64,000 nucleotides of DNA from Procambarus clarkii (Eukaryota; Arthropoda; Malacostraca; Decapoda; Cambaridae). The position numbers and the translations under genes were made by a program. How positions within the stretch are numbered: the stretch's first letter is position 1; each line of letters begins with the position of its first letter. The DNA is taken from positions 28,189,586 to 28,253,585 of the forward strand of contig NC_091195.1 in the NCBI RefSeq assembly GCF_040958095.1, read 5' to 3'. Positions 35,302 through 45,734 of this stretch are shown piece after piece. Below the pieces are notes generated by a model. The model searched no databases. It saw only the letters and a program-made list of their open reading frames with translations, and was not told the origin of the DNA.

Positions 35302-35468
35302 GTGTTGGTGTGGAGAGCCTAGCACGAAGCCTCCACCAGAAGGGCATCACCACTGATGGCCTTTCTGTCTATACCAAGGACTCGCTTCCCCAGGAGGATG
35401 AAGATCGCCTCAAGGAGCTTGTTAACTCACTTGGCCTCGGATTTCCTTTGTGTCTAGAAGCGAGTTGA
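35302..35468 (+). CDS. NLR-like gene, coding exon 3 (terminal)
   Basis: Acceptor CTCTCCCGTCTGCAG. The A left by exon 2 plus GT gives Ser938. The frame continues VGVESLARSLHQKGITTDGL and DEDRLKELVNSLGLGFPLCL, ending EAS and a TGA at 35466-35468. The pattern GVxxLARxLxxxG...L resembles the helix of ribonuclease-inhibitor-type leucine-rich repeats, a usual NLR C-terminus. Total coding length is 2599+213+167 = 2979 bp, exactly 993 codons. No clear polyadenylation signal is seen nearby. An alternative terminal exon cannot be excluded. Confidence 0.62.
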
Positions 35469-35800
35469 GAGCCAAAAAGTATTCACAATATGCATGTGTG
35501 ATGACACATCTATGAGGTAGGTTTGGTGTGCATGTATCATGGTGACTATACATGTGTAATATTGTTGCATTGGGTGAACACAAATTACAATTTCCACAGA
35601 GGGTAGGAGGCACTGTGTCCCTCCAGCCTGGATCCTCTTGTTTATTATGGACTGCAAGATAGTTAACTACCTTCAGCTTGCTCCACACCAGTTTTAAAGT
35701 ACCCACATCAGTACCACAATGAAGACCAGTCATGGGAGTCAACTTCGTAGTGTTTACTAAGATTTTGATTGTTGCCCCGCCGGAGACGGCTAGTTTATTG
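35469..35800. other. 3' flank of the NLR-like gene, unclassified
   Basis: A minus reading frame (35853-35422) includes GWRDTVPPTLCGNCNLCS with several CxxC pairs and may be a mobile-element coding remnant. It overlaps exon 3 at its end. No family is recognised. Confidence 0.3.
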
Positions 35801-36249
35801 TCACCCCATACCCATCCTGTGAGCGGTAGCGCAAAAAGCATTACAGAGGGCACAAAAGGTCTTTATCAGACCTCATCTTAGATATTACATAAACAATTTC
35901 ATCTATCCTTCACACCTTATAGTTACAATGTTAGCTAGTTACAGAGAAAATGTTATTTCAAGAGCTATACATTTACAGTAAGTCATTATACATTAATGGA
36001 GGTCTTACCGCTCATACATAATAGTTTGACCAATGACGATAGTCATAGGGTAGCTTCTGTTTATTATTAGTCTTCACAATACACTACTTGTTTCTTCATC
36101 TCATATGTCGTTTATCTACTGGAAGCGAAATGTGGATACAGTGCAAGGATTTCAGGTAATTTATCCATGGTAATAAGATAGGTTGCCATATCATATAGAG
36201 TGAGCTTAGATTTATCTCTAAATGACTCAATTTTACTACAATCCAAGAT
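35801..36249 (-). mobile_element. RNase H-type LINE, 3' UTR and C-terminal remnant
   Basis: CACCCCATACCCATCCTGTG and AGCGGTAGCG match the 3' UTR block at about 8440-8480, and later sequence to 36249 resembles the LINE C-terminal region. A SINE at 36250 separates it from the RNase H part. Confidence 0.6.
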
Positions 36250-36503
36250 ATTAGTCTCCGTGGTGTAGTGGTAAGACACTCGCCTGGCGTTCCACGAGCG
36301 CTTTGTCATGGGTTCGTATCCTGGCCGGGAGGATTTATTGGGCGCAAATCCTTAACTGTAGCCTCTGTTTAACTCACAGTTAAAATGTGTACATGGTTGT
36401 AAAACGATTCTTCGCGGCGGGGATCGTTATTCCAGGGACCTGCCCGAAACGCTACGCGTACTAGTGGCTCTACAAGAATGTAACAACTCTTGTATATATC
36501 TAA
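36250..36503 (+). mobile_element. tRNA-derived SINE, full length
   Basis: Head TAGTCTCCGTGGTGTAGTGG, B box GGGTTCGTATCC, body GGGCGCAAATCCTTAACTGT. The 3' end has CCTGCCCGAAACGCTACGCG, TACTAGTGGCTCTACAAGAA and CTTGTATATATC, with an A-rich tail. The 3' end matches LINE 3' ends at 29536-29680 and 21340-21440. Confidence 0.88.
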
Positions 36504-37260
36504 AAAAAAAAGTGTTCGAGTGTATGTCCCTGTCTTTGTTCACACACTTTACACTTTACTTCATCTAGATCCCTATACAAGCCGAACTGCCAGAGATACT
36601 TGTAGCCAAGTCTTATACGAGCTGTGGACAACATCTGTTAGTCTACTGACTTTGTTACTTGCTCCATACACATGTTTTACTTCACACATTTCATTGTGAT
36701 GAAATTACTAGTTCCAGTTTGTACAGTTCTACTTTCTTCAAATCCATCCAGTAGTTCTTGTCTAATGACACTTTTAAGGGACCTATTTGATAACTTAAGA
36801 TTCCGTTCAATGCTGTCTTTATTTACTGCAGCCTTAGCAAGGGCGTCAACTTTGTCATATTCCTGCAGGCCAATGTGAGAAGGAATCCAAAACATTTTTA
36901 TATATACCCTCTTGCTCAGTATTCTTATATATCTACGTCTAGCTTCCAGACAAGCATGTTATTACTTGATTGCAAACTGTTTATTGCTCGTAGTGAGGAA
37001 AGGGAATCGGAAATAATTAAACTGTCTACTTCAGTATTGTCAATAATTTCGAGTGCTACCAGTATTGCTACCAACTCGGCTTGCATTGTGGATGTCCAGT
37101 TTACAAATTCGTATATTCCTTTGAATTGTGCTTGCCATCGGGCTGATGAGCAATAACAGCACTTCCTGCCCTCCCTGTAGCTGTATTGAGTGATCCGTCA
37201 GTGTATATGGTCTGTGCAATGTTGTTTTCAAGCTTGTATACTGTGAATGTGTTCTATGGT
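36504..37260 (-). pseudogene. LINE RNase H domain remnant
   Basis: Reading on the minus strand, a YTDGSLNTATGRAGSAVIAH-type RNase H motif appears near 37200-37140. Later, WIPSHIGLQEYDKVDALAKA (within 36895-36677) is the C-terminal RNase H motif. Further down is the post-RNase H block (SRLTDVV...YKTWLQVS). Frameshifts break it. Same clade as 8426-9440. Confidence 0.75.
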
Positions 37261-38480
37261 GTTTAATTTAGCAGCAAGCTGAGCATGAGGGTTGTTTGTT
37301 GATTAGTTTTTTGGTGGTGTATGCATGGGTCAGGATGTCAAAAGGTACTATCTGCCAGGGTGGAAGGAAGTGCTGTACACTTTCATCTGTATATACATCG
37401 TGCAGTCCCATCATTTTAAGAAATAACCATCATCATGGCGTGCCATTTCACCAACCTCTAGAGTAGTCACGTGGATCTCTCTGCAGGTTCAACAGACCTT
37501 GACGTCACGTGTGTGCACTCCTGGTCGACGTTGGCTTACTACTCCTGGTCGACGTGGCTTGCTACTCCTGTGTGGTTGGAAAACTTATTAATGCTCTCAT
37601 GATCATTACATCAAATAGGACATCAATCAGAGAATAATATCCTTACTATTTGATTTCCAGGGAACTCAAAAGGAGAGACTTCCGGCGAGCGACTGCCACA
37701 GTACACAATCCAAGACCTTTTCAGAGTGCTGTTTAAGACCGAGACGTATCAACCATGTTGAGCTAATTCCCGATACACAAATGGCACCTTTATAGCTGCC
37801 TAGGAAAAGTAATTATTTTATTCGTCCTTAGACCTATTACTTTTGGATATAGGGAATTGTGAACTCCACCGATATGTAAACTGAAAATTGTCCTTTTCGC
37901 CGTGCCAGCATCAAGGTTTGTATGAGAAGGAGACCCGCGCTGTGTGTTCTGCATATATCCTGTTTGATCCATTCTCATGGGATGTTTAGTTCCCTTCGTA
38001 TCGGCCCTGCCGAAGTGGGTGCGTACAATGTTGGTATTATCACTCTATCATGTTGTTACATTTGTTATTTGTATGAATTACTGATTGTCATTCTGTTAAT
38101 GCCAGTTTCCTTTCTGCATTCCTGAGAATCCTGTCCGGATATCTTCGCTTAGAAAAGAAACTCGAGAGATCATTTACACCTTTCTCACGGTCTGTTACCC
38201 TCACTCGCTGTTCTTTTTAACCTTATTGCCAGTGAGTACAGTAAGGAGTGTGTGAATGATGGTGAGTGGCATAAATGTACCTTACCTTGAGGTTACCTTG
38301 AGGTGCTTCCGGGGCTTAGCGTCGCTTGGAACTTTTATATGGATCCCCATCCGCACCCCCATTGTTGTTATCCTAGATACACATATGTGTTTAAGAAGGC
38401 CAGCTCCATTTCACTGCTTTCTAATGTAAAATTAAAATTCCATGAACTCCATTAAAACAGGTCAAAAAAATTCTGAAGGT
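37261..38480. other. No confident gene; candidate exon and LINE/SINE tail fragments
   Basis: At 38283-38325, TACCTTGAGGTTACCTTGAG and GTGCTTCCGGGGCTTAGCG is the reversed 3' tail of the LINE at 4920-4986. A splice-acceptor-like TTTGATTTCCAG at about 37650-37661 opens short frames, but no reading is convincing. The rest shows nothing. Confidence 0.4.
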
Positions 38481-39440
38481 CTTGTTCACCTCCCTCGCTG
38501 TCATGCCAAAAACGTTATTGCTGTATCTGCAGTAGATACAGTGGTTGTGGGGTAGTAGAGGGGTTGTGGGGGCGTGCTGTTCTCTGAGCTCTTCCAACAC
38601 GTACTCTCTGTACGCAAGTTTCCACCACTGAGATGCTGGTGCTTCCGTCTACTGCTGTGCTTGTGATTTGCCTGTAAGCCCTCCCACTGAAATGTAGCAA
38701 CGTGTCTCTCATTATGTGTAATATACATTCTTCTAGCAGGGCTCTGGGTGGTGGTCTCCTGTCTGATGCCTCCTGCAGTTCTACTTGGATTTGTCCCTTG
38801 AGTGTCGAAAAAGGTCGCAATCTACCGTGCCTCTCTGGGGAATGCTGGGGTACAAGGACACCCTGTCCAGAGGATGAAGGTCTGCCCCTAATGGAATAGG
38901 TTCCCTGTGGTTTTGTGATCTGGCCAGAAAGTCCATAACATCCTTCAGGCGTTCCAGCAAGAGACCCAAAAGGTCGCGAAGAGTGCCATGTGTATCAGAT
39001 CTACGGGCCACGTTGACGCCCCACAGCCACTCAGTATGGACCTTCCTGACCATGTGTGCATCTGGATTTAATGATTTATGTATTTTTGGCAGGACGTATG
39101 GTGGCGGTATTGCGTGTGAAAATGTTATGAATGCATCCCTGGCCGCTGCTGTGAGGAGTCCCTCTGTACCGTTTGTGTTGGAGTATACTGTCAGTACCGA
39201 GTTCCGACTTCTTTCCTTGTGCGTTTCCCACTGCCTCTCCTAGAATTGTATCAGATGGTTTGTGGGAGCATCTAGTTGGCGGAGGCCTTCCCGCCTGTAG
39301 TTCTCCGTTCCCCATACTGCCATTGTCGCCCCTTTGTCGGTTACTTTAATCACTATGTCCGTCCTATTGTTTAGTTCCATAAGGGCATCCCACTCTATCT
39401 TTGTAGGATTTTGCCCGACTACAGAGCAGGGTTTCTCCCC
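38481..39440 (-). pseudogene. Penelope-like reverse transcriptase remnant
   Basis: Successive minus frames give NNRTDIVIKVTDKGATMAVW (about 39370), YVLPKIHKSLNPDAH (about 39090), DVMDFLARSQN then LDRVSLYPSIPQRG (38950-38830), and CILHIMRDTLLHFSGRAYRQ with ITSTAVDGSTSISV (38740-38610). This order (IVIKxADKG, LPKIHK, LDVxSLYxxIP, F.F.G..Y.Q..GTAMG) is that of Penelope/GIY-YIG reverse transcriptases. It is frameshifted and the catalytic YxDD is not seen. Confidence 0.7.
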
Positions 39441-39445
39441 AACCT

Positions 39446-39786
39446 CTCCTCTTAAAAAAACGTCGCTTTTGGCCGTTTGCCCGTATGGCCAAAAGTGGAC
39501 GTAATTTGAAAATGAAAAAAAATTAAAATAAATTTGAGATTTTTTTTTCAACACCAGTAAGATAAGGGTCCTCTGATAGGTTAGGTGGGCAGGAAATTCG
39601 CATAAGTTTCAATACATTATGAAAAACGTTAATTGAAAGTTTCCTCTCCTAACCTTTTCGAGTAAGCCGGACGACTCAAACAGTAACCAGGACAGTATGT
39701 CACTTTCGTGAGCTGATTTCATTTCAAATGACGTCCACTTTTGGTCATAGCGCGCATACGAGCCAAAAGTGTTATTTTTAAGAGGA
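39446..39786. mobile_element. MITE-like inverted-repeat element inside the Penelope remnant
   Basis: The ends CCTCTTAAAAAAACGTCGCT (left) and, reversed, CCTCTTAAAAATAACACTTT (right) are inverted repeats. A CCAAAAGTGGACGT block is likewise mirrored further in. About 340 bp, no ORF. The Penelope sequence resumes at about 39790. No target duplication is clear. Confidence 0.65.
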
Positions 39787-39789
39787 CGG

Positions 39790-40073
39790 GTTGTTCTCCC
39801 AGGCCAATTTTGAGTTTGTGTAGCTGTTTGTGTAGTTCCGTGTGCTAGACTGTCCTCATGTACACCTTGCTCATCTATGCCTCTTGAAGCTGCAGTATAG
39901 TATAATTATTGTTATGGTCACACACCTGTAAACATCTTATACGTACCAACACACTTGGTCCACAGAGGGACACAAAGTCACTGTACAATATATACGAATT
40001 TACTAGAAATAAATATTTATATTTATTTACAAGGTTTTCATAACCTGTTTTCTATACATTGGGGAAGTAGTAT
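39790..40073. other. Residual Penelope-like and unclassified sequence
   Basis: The first ~70 bp continue the interrupted minus-strand element. The remainder is AT-rich with an (ATTT)-type stretch near 40010-40030. No gene. Confidence 0.4.
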
Positions 40074-40507
40074 CAGTGACCAGGCTACGCAGTGACCAGG
40101 CTACGCAGTGACCAGGCTACTCAGTGACCAGGCTACGCAGTGACCAGGCGACGCAGTGACCAGGCTACGCAGTGACCAGGCTACGCAGTGACCAGGCTAC
40201 GCAGTGACCAGGCTATGCAGTGACCAGGCTACGCAGTGACCAGGCTACGCAGTGACCAGGCTACGCAGTGACCAGGCTACTTAGTGACCAGGCTACTCAG
40301 TGACCAGGCTACGCAGTGACCAGGCTACGCAGTGACCAGGCTACTCAGTGACCAGGCTACGCAGTGACCAGGCTACGCAGTGACCAGGCTACGCAGTGAC
40401 CAGGCTACGCAGTGACCAGGCTACGCAGTGACCAGGCTACTCAGTGACCAGGCTATGCAGTGACCAGGCTACTCAGTGACCAGGCTACGCAGTGACCAGG
40501 CTACTCA
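40074..40507. repeat. 16-bp minisatellite, at least 27 units, cut by the assembly gap
   Basis: Unit CAGTGACCAGGCTACG with variants CTACTC, CTATGC and GCGACG. The array reaches the first N, so its real length is unknown. Interspersed near-identical short direct repeats without spacers exclude a CRISPR array. Confidence 0.96.
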
Positions 40508-41007
40508 NNNNNNNNNNNNNNNNNNNNNNNNNNNNNNNNNNNNNNNNNNNNNNNNNNNNNNNNNNNNNNNNNNNNNNNNNNNNNNNNNNNNNNNNNNNNN
40601 NNNNNNNNNNNNNNNNNNNNNNNNNNNNNNNNNNNNNNNNNNNNNNNNNNNNNNNNNNNNNNNNNNNNNNNNNNNNNNNNNNNNNNNNNNNNNNNNNNNN
40701 NNNNNNNNNNNNNNNNNNNNNNNNNNNNNNNNNNNNNNNNNNNNNNNNNNNNNNNNNNNNNNNNNNNNNNNNNNNNNNNNNNNNNNNNNNNNNNNNNNNN
40801 NNNNNNNNNNNNNNNNNNNNNNNNNNNNNNNNNNNNNNNNNNNNNNNNNNNNNNNNNNNNNNNNNNNNNNNNNNNNNNNNNNNNNNNNNNNNNNNNNNNN
40901 NNNNNNNNNNNNNNNNNNNNNNNNNNNNNNNNNNNNNNNNNNNNNNNNNNNNNNNNNNNNNNNNNNNNNNNNNNNNNNNNNNNNNNNNNNNNNNNNNNNN
41001 NNNNNNN
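40508..41007. other. Assembly gap, exactly 500 N
   Basis: A fixed-length N run, as inserted by scaffolding, so the true size is unknown. Long ORFs across it are translated N. Confidence 1.
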
Positions 41008-41225
41008 ATGTCTTCAGATAAGGAAGATAAGATACGGGTCCAGGATGCACAATCGAGAATTTCGGGTTCGAATCCCGGGCGGGACATAAATGGTTGGGCT
41101 CATTTCCTATCACTTAATGCATCTGTTCACCTAGTAGTGAGTAGGCATTCAGGAGGTAGTCGGCTTGTTATGGGGTTGCATCCTGGGCGGGGTCAGTAAT
41201 TCCTCCCTGGGGTTCAATTAGTTTA
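41008..41225 (+). mobile_element. tRNA-derived SINE (copy 2 of 5975-6180)
   Basis: Same B box GGGTTCGAATCCCGGGCGGG and body. The contig starts 12 bp upstream of the head. Confidence 0.55.
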
Positions 41226-41279
41226 AGACTGAATGAGTTAGGATATATATCCACTTTCCTGGGTAATTGGATTAATTAG

Positions 41280-42745
41280 TTTATATATTTATATATATAC
41301 AAGAAGGTATATTGGGGTTATGAGAGTACACAGCATGATGTGTTTACATTCTTGTAAAGCCACTAGCACACATAGCATTACGCGCAGGTCCTTAATCTAA
41401 CAGATAATTTTAAGTTGGTAATTTCTAACAAAATTTAATAAAATTTAACAGCTTCATTGTAAGAAAATTTGACAAAATAGGTAAATTAAAGTAACATTTG
41501 AGGATTATAAACAAGTACTTTGTATCATAATTTAAGGATTATTTCAAGGTATAATGTAATATAATATGCGTTCAATATAAGAATCATGATATAAGATAAT
41601 AACAATGATTACAATGGTAAAGGTGTATGGCTTAGGTACATATATTGGGGGACTGAGTAGACAAGATACAGTGAGAGTTTAAACTACCAGGTAGGAAACT
41701 ATGAAGATGAAATTAGGTACTTTTTGGTTTTGTTTTTGAATAAGGCAAAAGTTGGACAGCTTTTCAATTCCTTGGGGAGTGAGTGCTATTAACAATGTCA
41801 CTTTATTTGCATAGAGTGTTTACACAGAATAAGTTTGACTGGGGATTTCAAAGAGATATTTATTTCTGGTGTGGTGATAATGGGTCCTATTACATCTGTC
41901 CAAGAAGAGTTTCAGACCAGGGTTAGCATTTAGGAACGAGGTTTTGTAAATGTAGTTGACACAAGAGAATGTGTGGAGTGAGTTTATGTTTAGCATGTTA
42001 AGGGAGTTAAACAAGGGGACTGAGTGTTGTCTGAAAGCAGAATTTGTTATTATTCTGATAGCAGATTTTTGCTGGGTGATGATGGACATGAGGTGGTTTG
42101 CAGTGGTATAACCCCATGCATGTGTGTCTATGTATGTATTAACACGTTGTAATGATTGGGGTGAGAATAGCTTGAGCTACCTCATCCCTTTGTGTGTATT
42201 TTACCTCAATAAACTTATTTCAATTTCAATTTCAAACCCCATGCACAGATACCATATCTAAGATAAGGATAGATTAGCGCGTAATATAATGAGAGGAGAG
42301 CAGAGTTTGGAACATAATATCTGATCTTAGAGAGTATATCAACTGTTTTTAGAGACTTTCTTGGTTATGTGTTGAATGTGGGTGCTGAAGTTGAGTCTCT
42401 TGTCTAGGAATAGGCCAAGAAACTTTCCATCATTTTTATTACTGATGTTAACATTATCTATCTGAAGCTGAATTGCATTTGTTGATTTGCTTCCAAATAA
42501 GATGTAGTAGGTATTTTTAAGTTAAGTGTGAGTTTGTTGGGTGATATCCATAAGTGGGCTTTTTTAATTCATTATTTACAAAATTATTTAGTGTGTGGGG
42601 GTTGGGGTCTGAGGAGATGAAGGTAGTATCGTCAGCAAATAATATTGGTTTAAGAATGTTAGAGACATTATAGCACTGATACACATCGTTACCCATAACC
42701 TGTGTACTCTCAGTGATACTTTTAACTGTATTAATGATGTATGGT
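41280..42745 (-). mobile_element. LINE fragment (copy 2 of 6235-7700)
   Basis: Identical C-terminal ORF at 42089-41820, with the same 114-bp insert at 42121-42234 flanked by AACCCCATGCA. Confidence 0.75.
42121..42234 (+). mobile_element. 114-bp retro-insertion (copy 2)
   Basis: Same 11-bp target duplication and (ATTTCA)n tail as at 7076-7189. Confidence 0.75.
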
Positions 42746-42874
42746 GTACACTGATAGATCTATGAACTGATAGATCCCAGTTATCTCATGGATTAATTGG
42801 CTGATTAATCATTAATTGAGTTGGGTACATATTTCATATTTTGATGGAGTTGGTTACCTTGTAGAACCAAAATG

Positions 42875-43470
42875 CATAATCAGATTTCGTTCTTCTTCTA
42901 TAGACCTCAGGTGAGTGCAGCATATTAGAAAGTTCAGCTTTAAAATTTCATGTGTTGCCGAGATCTACTCAATGCCTTCACGCCGAAAACTGTGCTAATA
43001 GACAAAATTCTCTCACTTATGGTAGGTAATTTTAACTCAGCTCTCATATTAACTTTTCTCGTAGACTTTGGAGCCCCAAGGATGAGACGCATAGCTTCAT
43101 TTTGCAAGGTTTCAAGATATTTCAGCACTTTGTCAGTATACAGTGCGAGAAGTAGAGCATTGTAGTCAATCACAGAGTGTGAAAATGGTACATAAAACAT
43201 TCTAGCAAGTCTCACGTTAAGTCCATGATTGACACCAACAAGGACCCGCAAGGGCTTTAATCTCTCCCACAGTCTCCTCTTGAGAGAAGAAAGGAACCCA
43301 GGGTCGTTAATGGGGACACCAAGATATCTGTAAGACTCGCAGTTCTCAAGTGCTCGCCCATCTATATGATAATTGGCTGGTGGAATACCACATGGAATGA
43401 GGGCACGAGTTTTCTGTACAGAGATAAGGAGGCCACATTCCTCAGCTCTAGTCGCAAAAGCAGTTAGTTT
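42875..43470 (-). pseudogene. LINE reverse transcriptase thumb remnant (copy 2)
   Basis: Unchanged from 7830-8425, including the 103-residue frame at 43251-42940. Confidence 0.7.
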
Positions 43471-44485
43471 AGTTCATTTATTATGCACCCCATACCCATC
43501 TTGTGGGCGGTAGTGGAAAGGGTTACAGAGGCACATAATGGGCTCAGGGACTGAACCCCACAATTCATTTAGCTAAGCAAGTTACAATCTTGATGAGCTA
43601 GTTACAAAATTCAGTATAAGTCGTCACATCAACAATGGGTTCGAGATCGACCACAAGTACAGTTTTGAATTAAGCAACTGACATATGTGGAGAGCTAGTG
43701 TCACAATTGATATATTTGTCCTGCACACTGCCCCCCATCCAGTGGGCAGCGGTGGATAGGTTACAATCACTTAGTTACTACCTACAGTTAGCAAACTGGG
43801 GATATTTGGCAAATATTTCTGGTACCAGATCATTTTGAATGAAATATTTACACATCTTTGGAATATTTCTTATAGAATTGTCTTGAATTGTATCTTTTCG
43901 CACTCCATCACATAGTGACGGAGGGTGTGCGAATAATTTTGTTGACACAGTTTACATTTGGTCAGGTCTACATCAGCAGATAATGAGAATTCCCAGAGAT
44001 ACTTGTAACCGAGTCTAAGCCGAGCAGTAGTAACATCTAGAAGTCTGCTGATTTTATTGGATGATCCATAGATGTGTGGCTCCTCTTGCATGATAGTATG
44101 ATGATAGATGGAATTACTGGCGTCGATTTCATTACAATCCAAGGTTACACTCAACGGCTCCTTTAAAGGCAGATTCTTTGGCTAACTTATCAGCTCTATC
44201 ATGCATTCGGAGGCCAACATAAGATGGAGACCACATGAAATGAACTCTGTTACCATCATTAATAATTTTGTTGTATTTGTGTCTAGCTTCATACACAAGC
44301 ATAATACAGTTATGTCTTAAAGAGTTTGGAACAATTAAGGATGTTAAAGAGTCACTTAATTACAATTAATGTATCAAGTTTGGAGACTTGTACACATTTC
44401 AGTGCAAGGAGCAAGGCAAATAGTTCAGTCTGAAGGGTAGAGGCCCAGTTGCACTGGAACCATCAGTGTATATGTGATTTGAGAG
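43471..44485 (-). pseudogene. LINE RNase H and C-terminal remnant (copy 2)
   Basis: Unchanged from 8426-9440. The CKLCQ...HYVMEC frame lies at 44154-43870. Confidence 0.7.
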
Positions 44486-45260
44486 AGAGAATGCTCTGTG
44501 GACAGAGCATCAATATGGCTTAAGGCGTTGAGCTTTGCCTCAAGACGAAGCTTGGGCTGATCTCTAATTTGCTTCTTGGGTGGAAAGGGAGGGATTAAAA
44601 CTGGAAAGGTGTAACCTCCCACGGTGCAGGAAAGTGCCGTTGTTGTTTCTCTTGGTACAAATCATGAACCTGATACATTCTGAGTTGAGTTCCAGTTTTA
44701 ATTATCCATTTGGAACAATGTTGAGTAGGCTGTGATGGGAAATAGCGATGTGGGTCACCATCGCAGACGAGACAATGTTCGAAATCAACCTTGCAAAGGG
44801 TGTGGTGGCGGTCCTCTGTGCAGATGCTGGACTTGGTGACGCGTTCATGGCATTTATTGGTGATGGTGTGTGTTGATAACACTTGAAGCACTGCTTGTGG
44901 TCGTAATGCCGCTCTTTCTTCATCTACGCATCATCTTGACACCAAAATACGTGAGCTCTTGTAAGGCGGCGAGGTCCGCTGTAGTTACCGAGATGAAGGT
45001 CAGTTGCTCCCTGGTCGGGCTGCTCCCAGCGGGGCGGATGGTAGTGAAAGTGGTCGGTTTCATTAAGGAGTTTTCGGGTTTGAAGCTTGCGATAACGTCT
45101 TCGGGTCTGTGGTCGTTGGTCCGTGTGCTGGCTCCTCTGATGAAGACCGTTCTCTCAGCAAGGAAGCGTCGAGAGAATGTAAGGCTGATATATGGTCGTG
45201 CAGAATGGTCCAGGTGGAATTTAATTCCTGGTGATCGATGTTAATCTCCTGTAACACCAC
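44486..45260 (-). pseudogene. LINE ORF1 zinc-knuckle remnant (copy 2)
   Basis: Unchanged from 9441-10215. Confidence 0.5.
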
Positions 45261-45543
45261 TATATTGTAACACCACTATATTGTAACACCGCTATATACA
45301 TAAATTAAGACGCTGCCACCATCTGCCTTGACCATTGAGACTATATCAAGCAACGAGGCAAGAAACATTGCTTAACTTGGAGAGTACTTTCTTTAACTGT
45401 CAATATTTATGGGACGGTTGTTAGCCAATTATATTAGAATATAGGGTCTGTTGATAATATAAATAATAATATTGTAATTATTATAATATATTACATAAAT
45501 ATATATATATAGAACTAATGCCCCAATAGAATATTAGGGTCTG

Positions 45544-45734
45544 TAATTGCCAGGTTCTTTCGGCTTAGGAATCGGTATGATGTCTGCTTTCTTCCAAGAG
45601 GTCGATAGTTTGCCTTGCTGCCAAGATGCAGTGATGACGTCCAATATTCCTTGTTCTCCAGCAGGACCTGCGTGTGCGATCATTGAGTATGTAATGTTAT
45701 CAGCACCTGGGGCAGTGTCCTTACCATAAATAAC
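45544..45734 (-). pseudogene. LINE reverse transcriptase N-terminal fragment (copy 2)
   Basis: Same minus-strand reading TAPGADNITYSMI...IPIPKPKEPG as at 10500-10690. A 1-bp deletion just before it (near 45462) shifts the offset. Confidence 0.7.

Noticed and set aside
35422-35853. 143-residue minus ORF with CxxC motifs
   Set aside because: Overlaps the terminal exon of the NLR-like gene and could not be assigned. Mentioned only as unclassified sequence.
37662-37760. Possible further exon after TTTGATTTCCAG
   Set aside because: All three frames are short and none matches the NLR C-terminus convincingly. Exon 3 already supplies a stop.
40074-40507. CRISPR-like regular direct repeats
   Set aside because: 16-bp units are contiguous with no unique spacers, and the genome is eukaryotic.
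40476-41199. 181-235 residue ORFs across the gap
   Set aside because: They consist of untranslatable N; no coding evidence.
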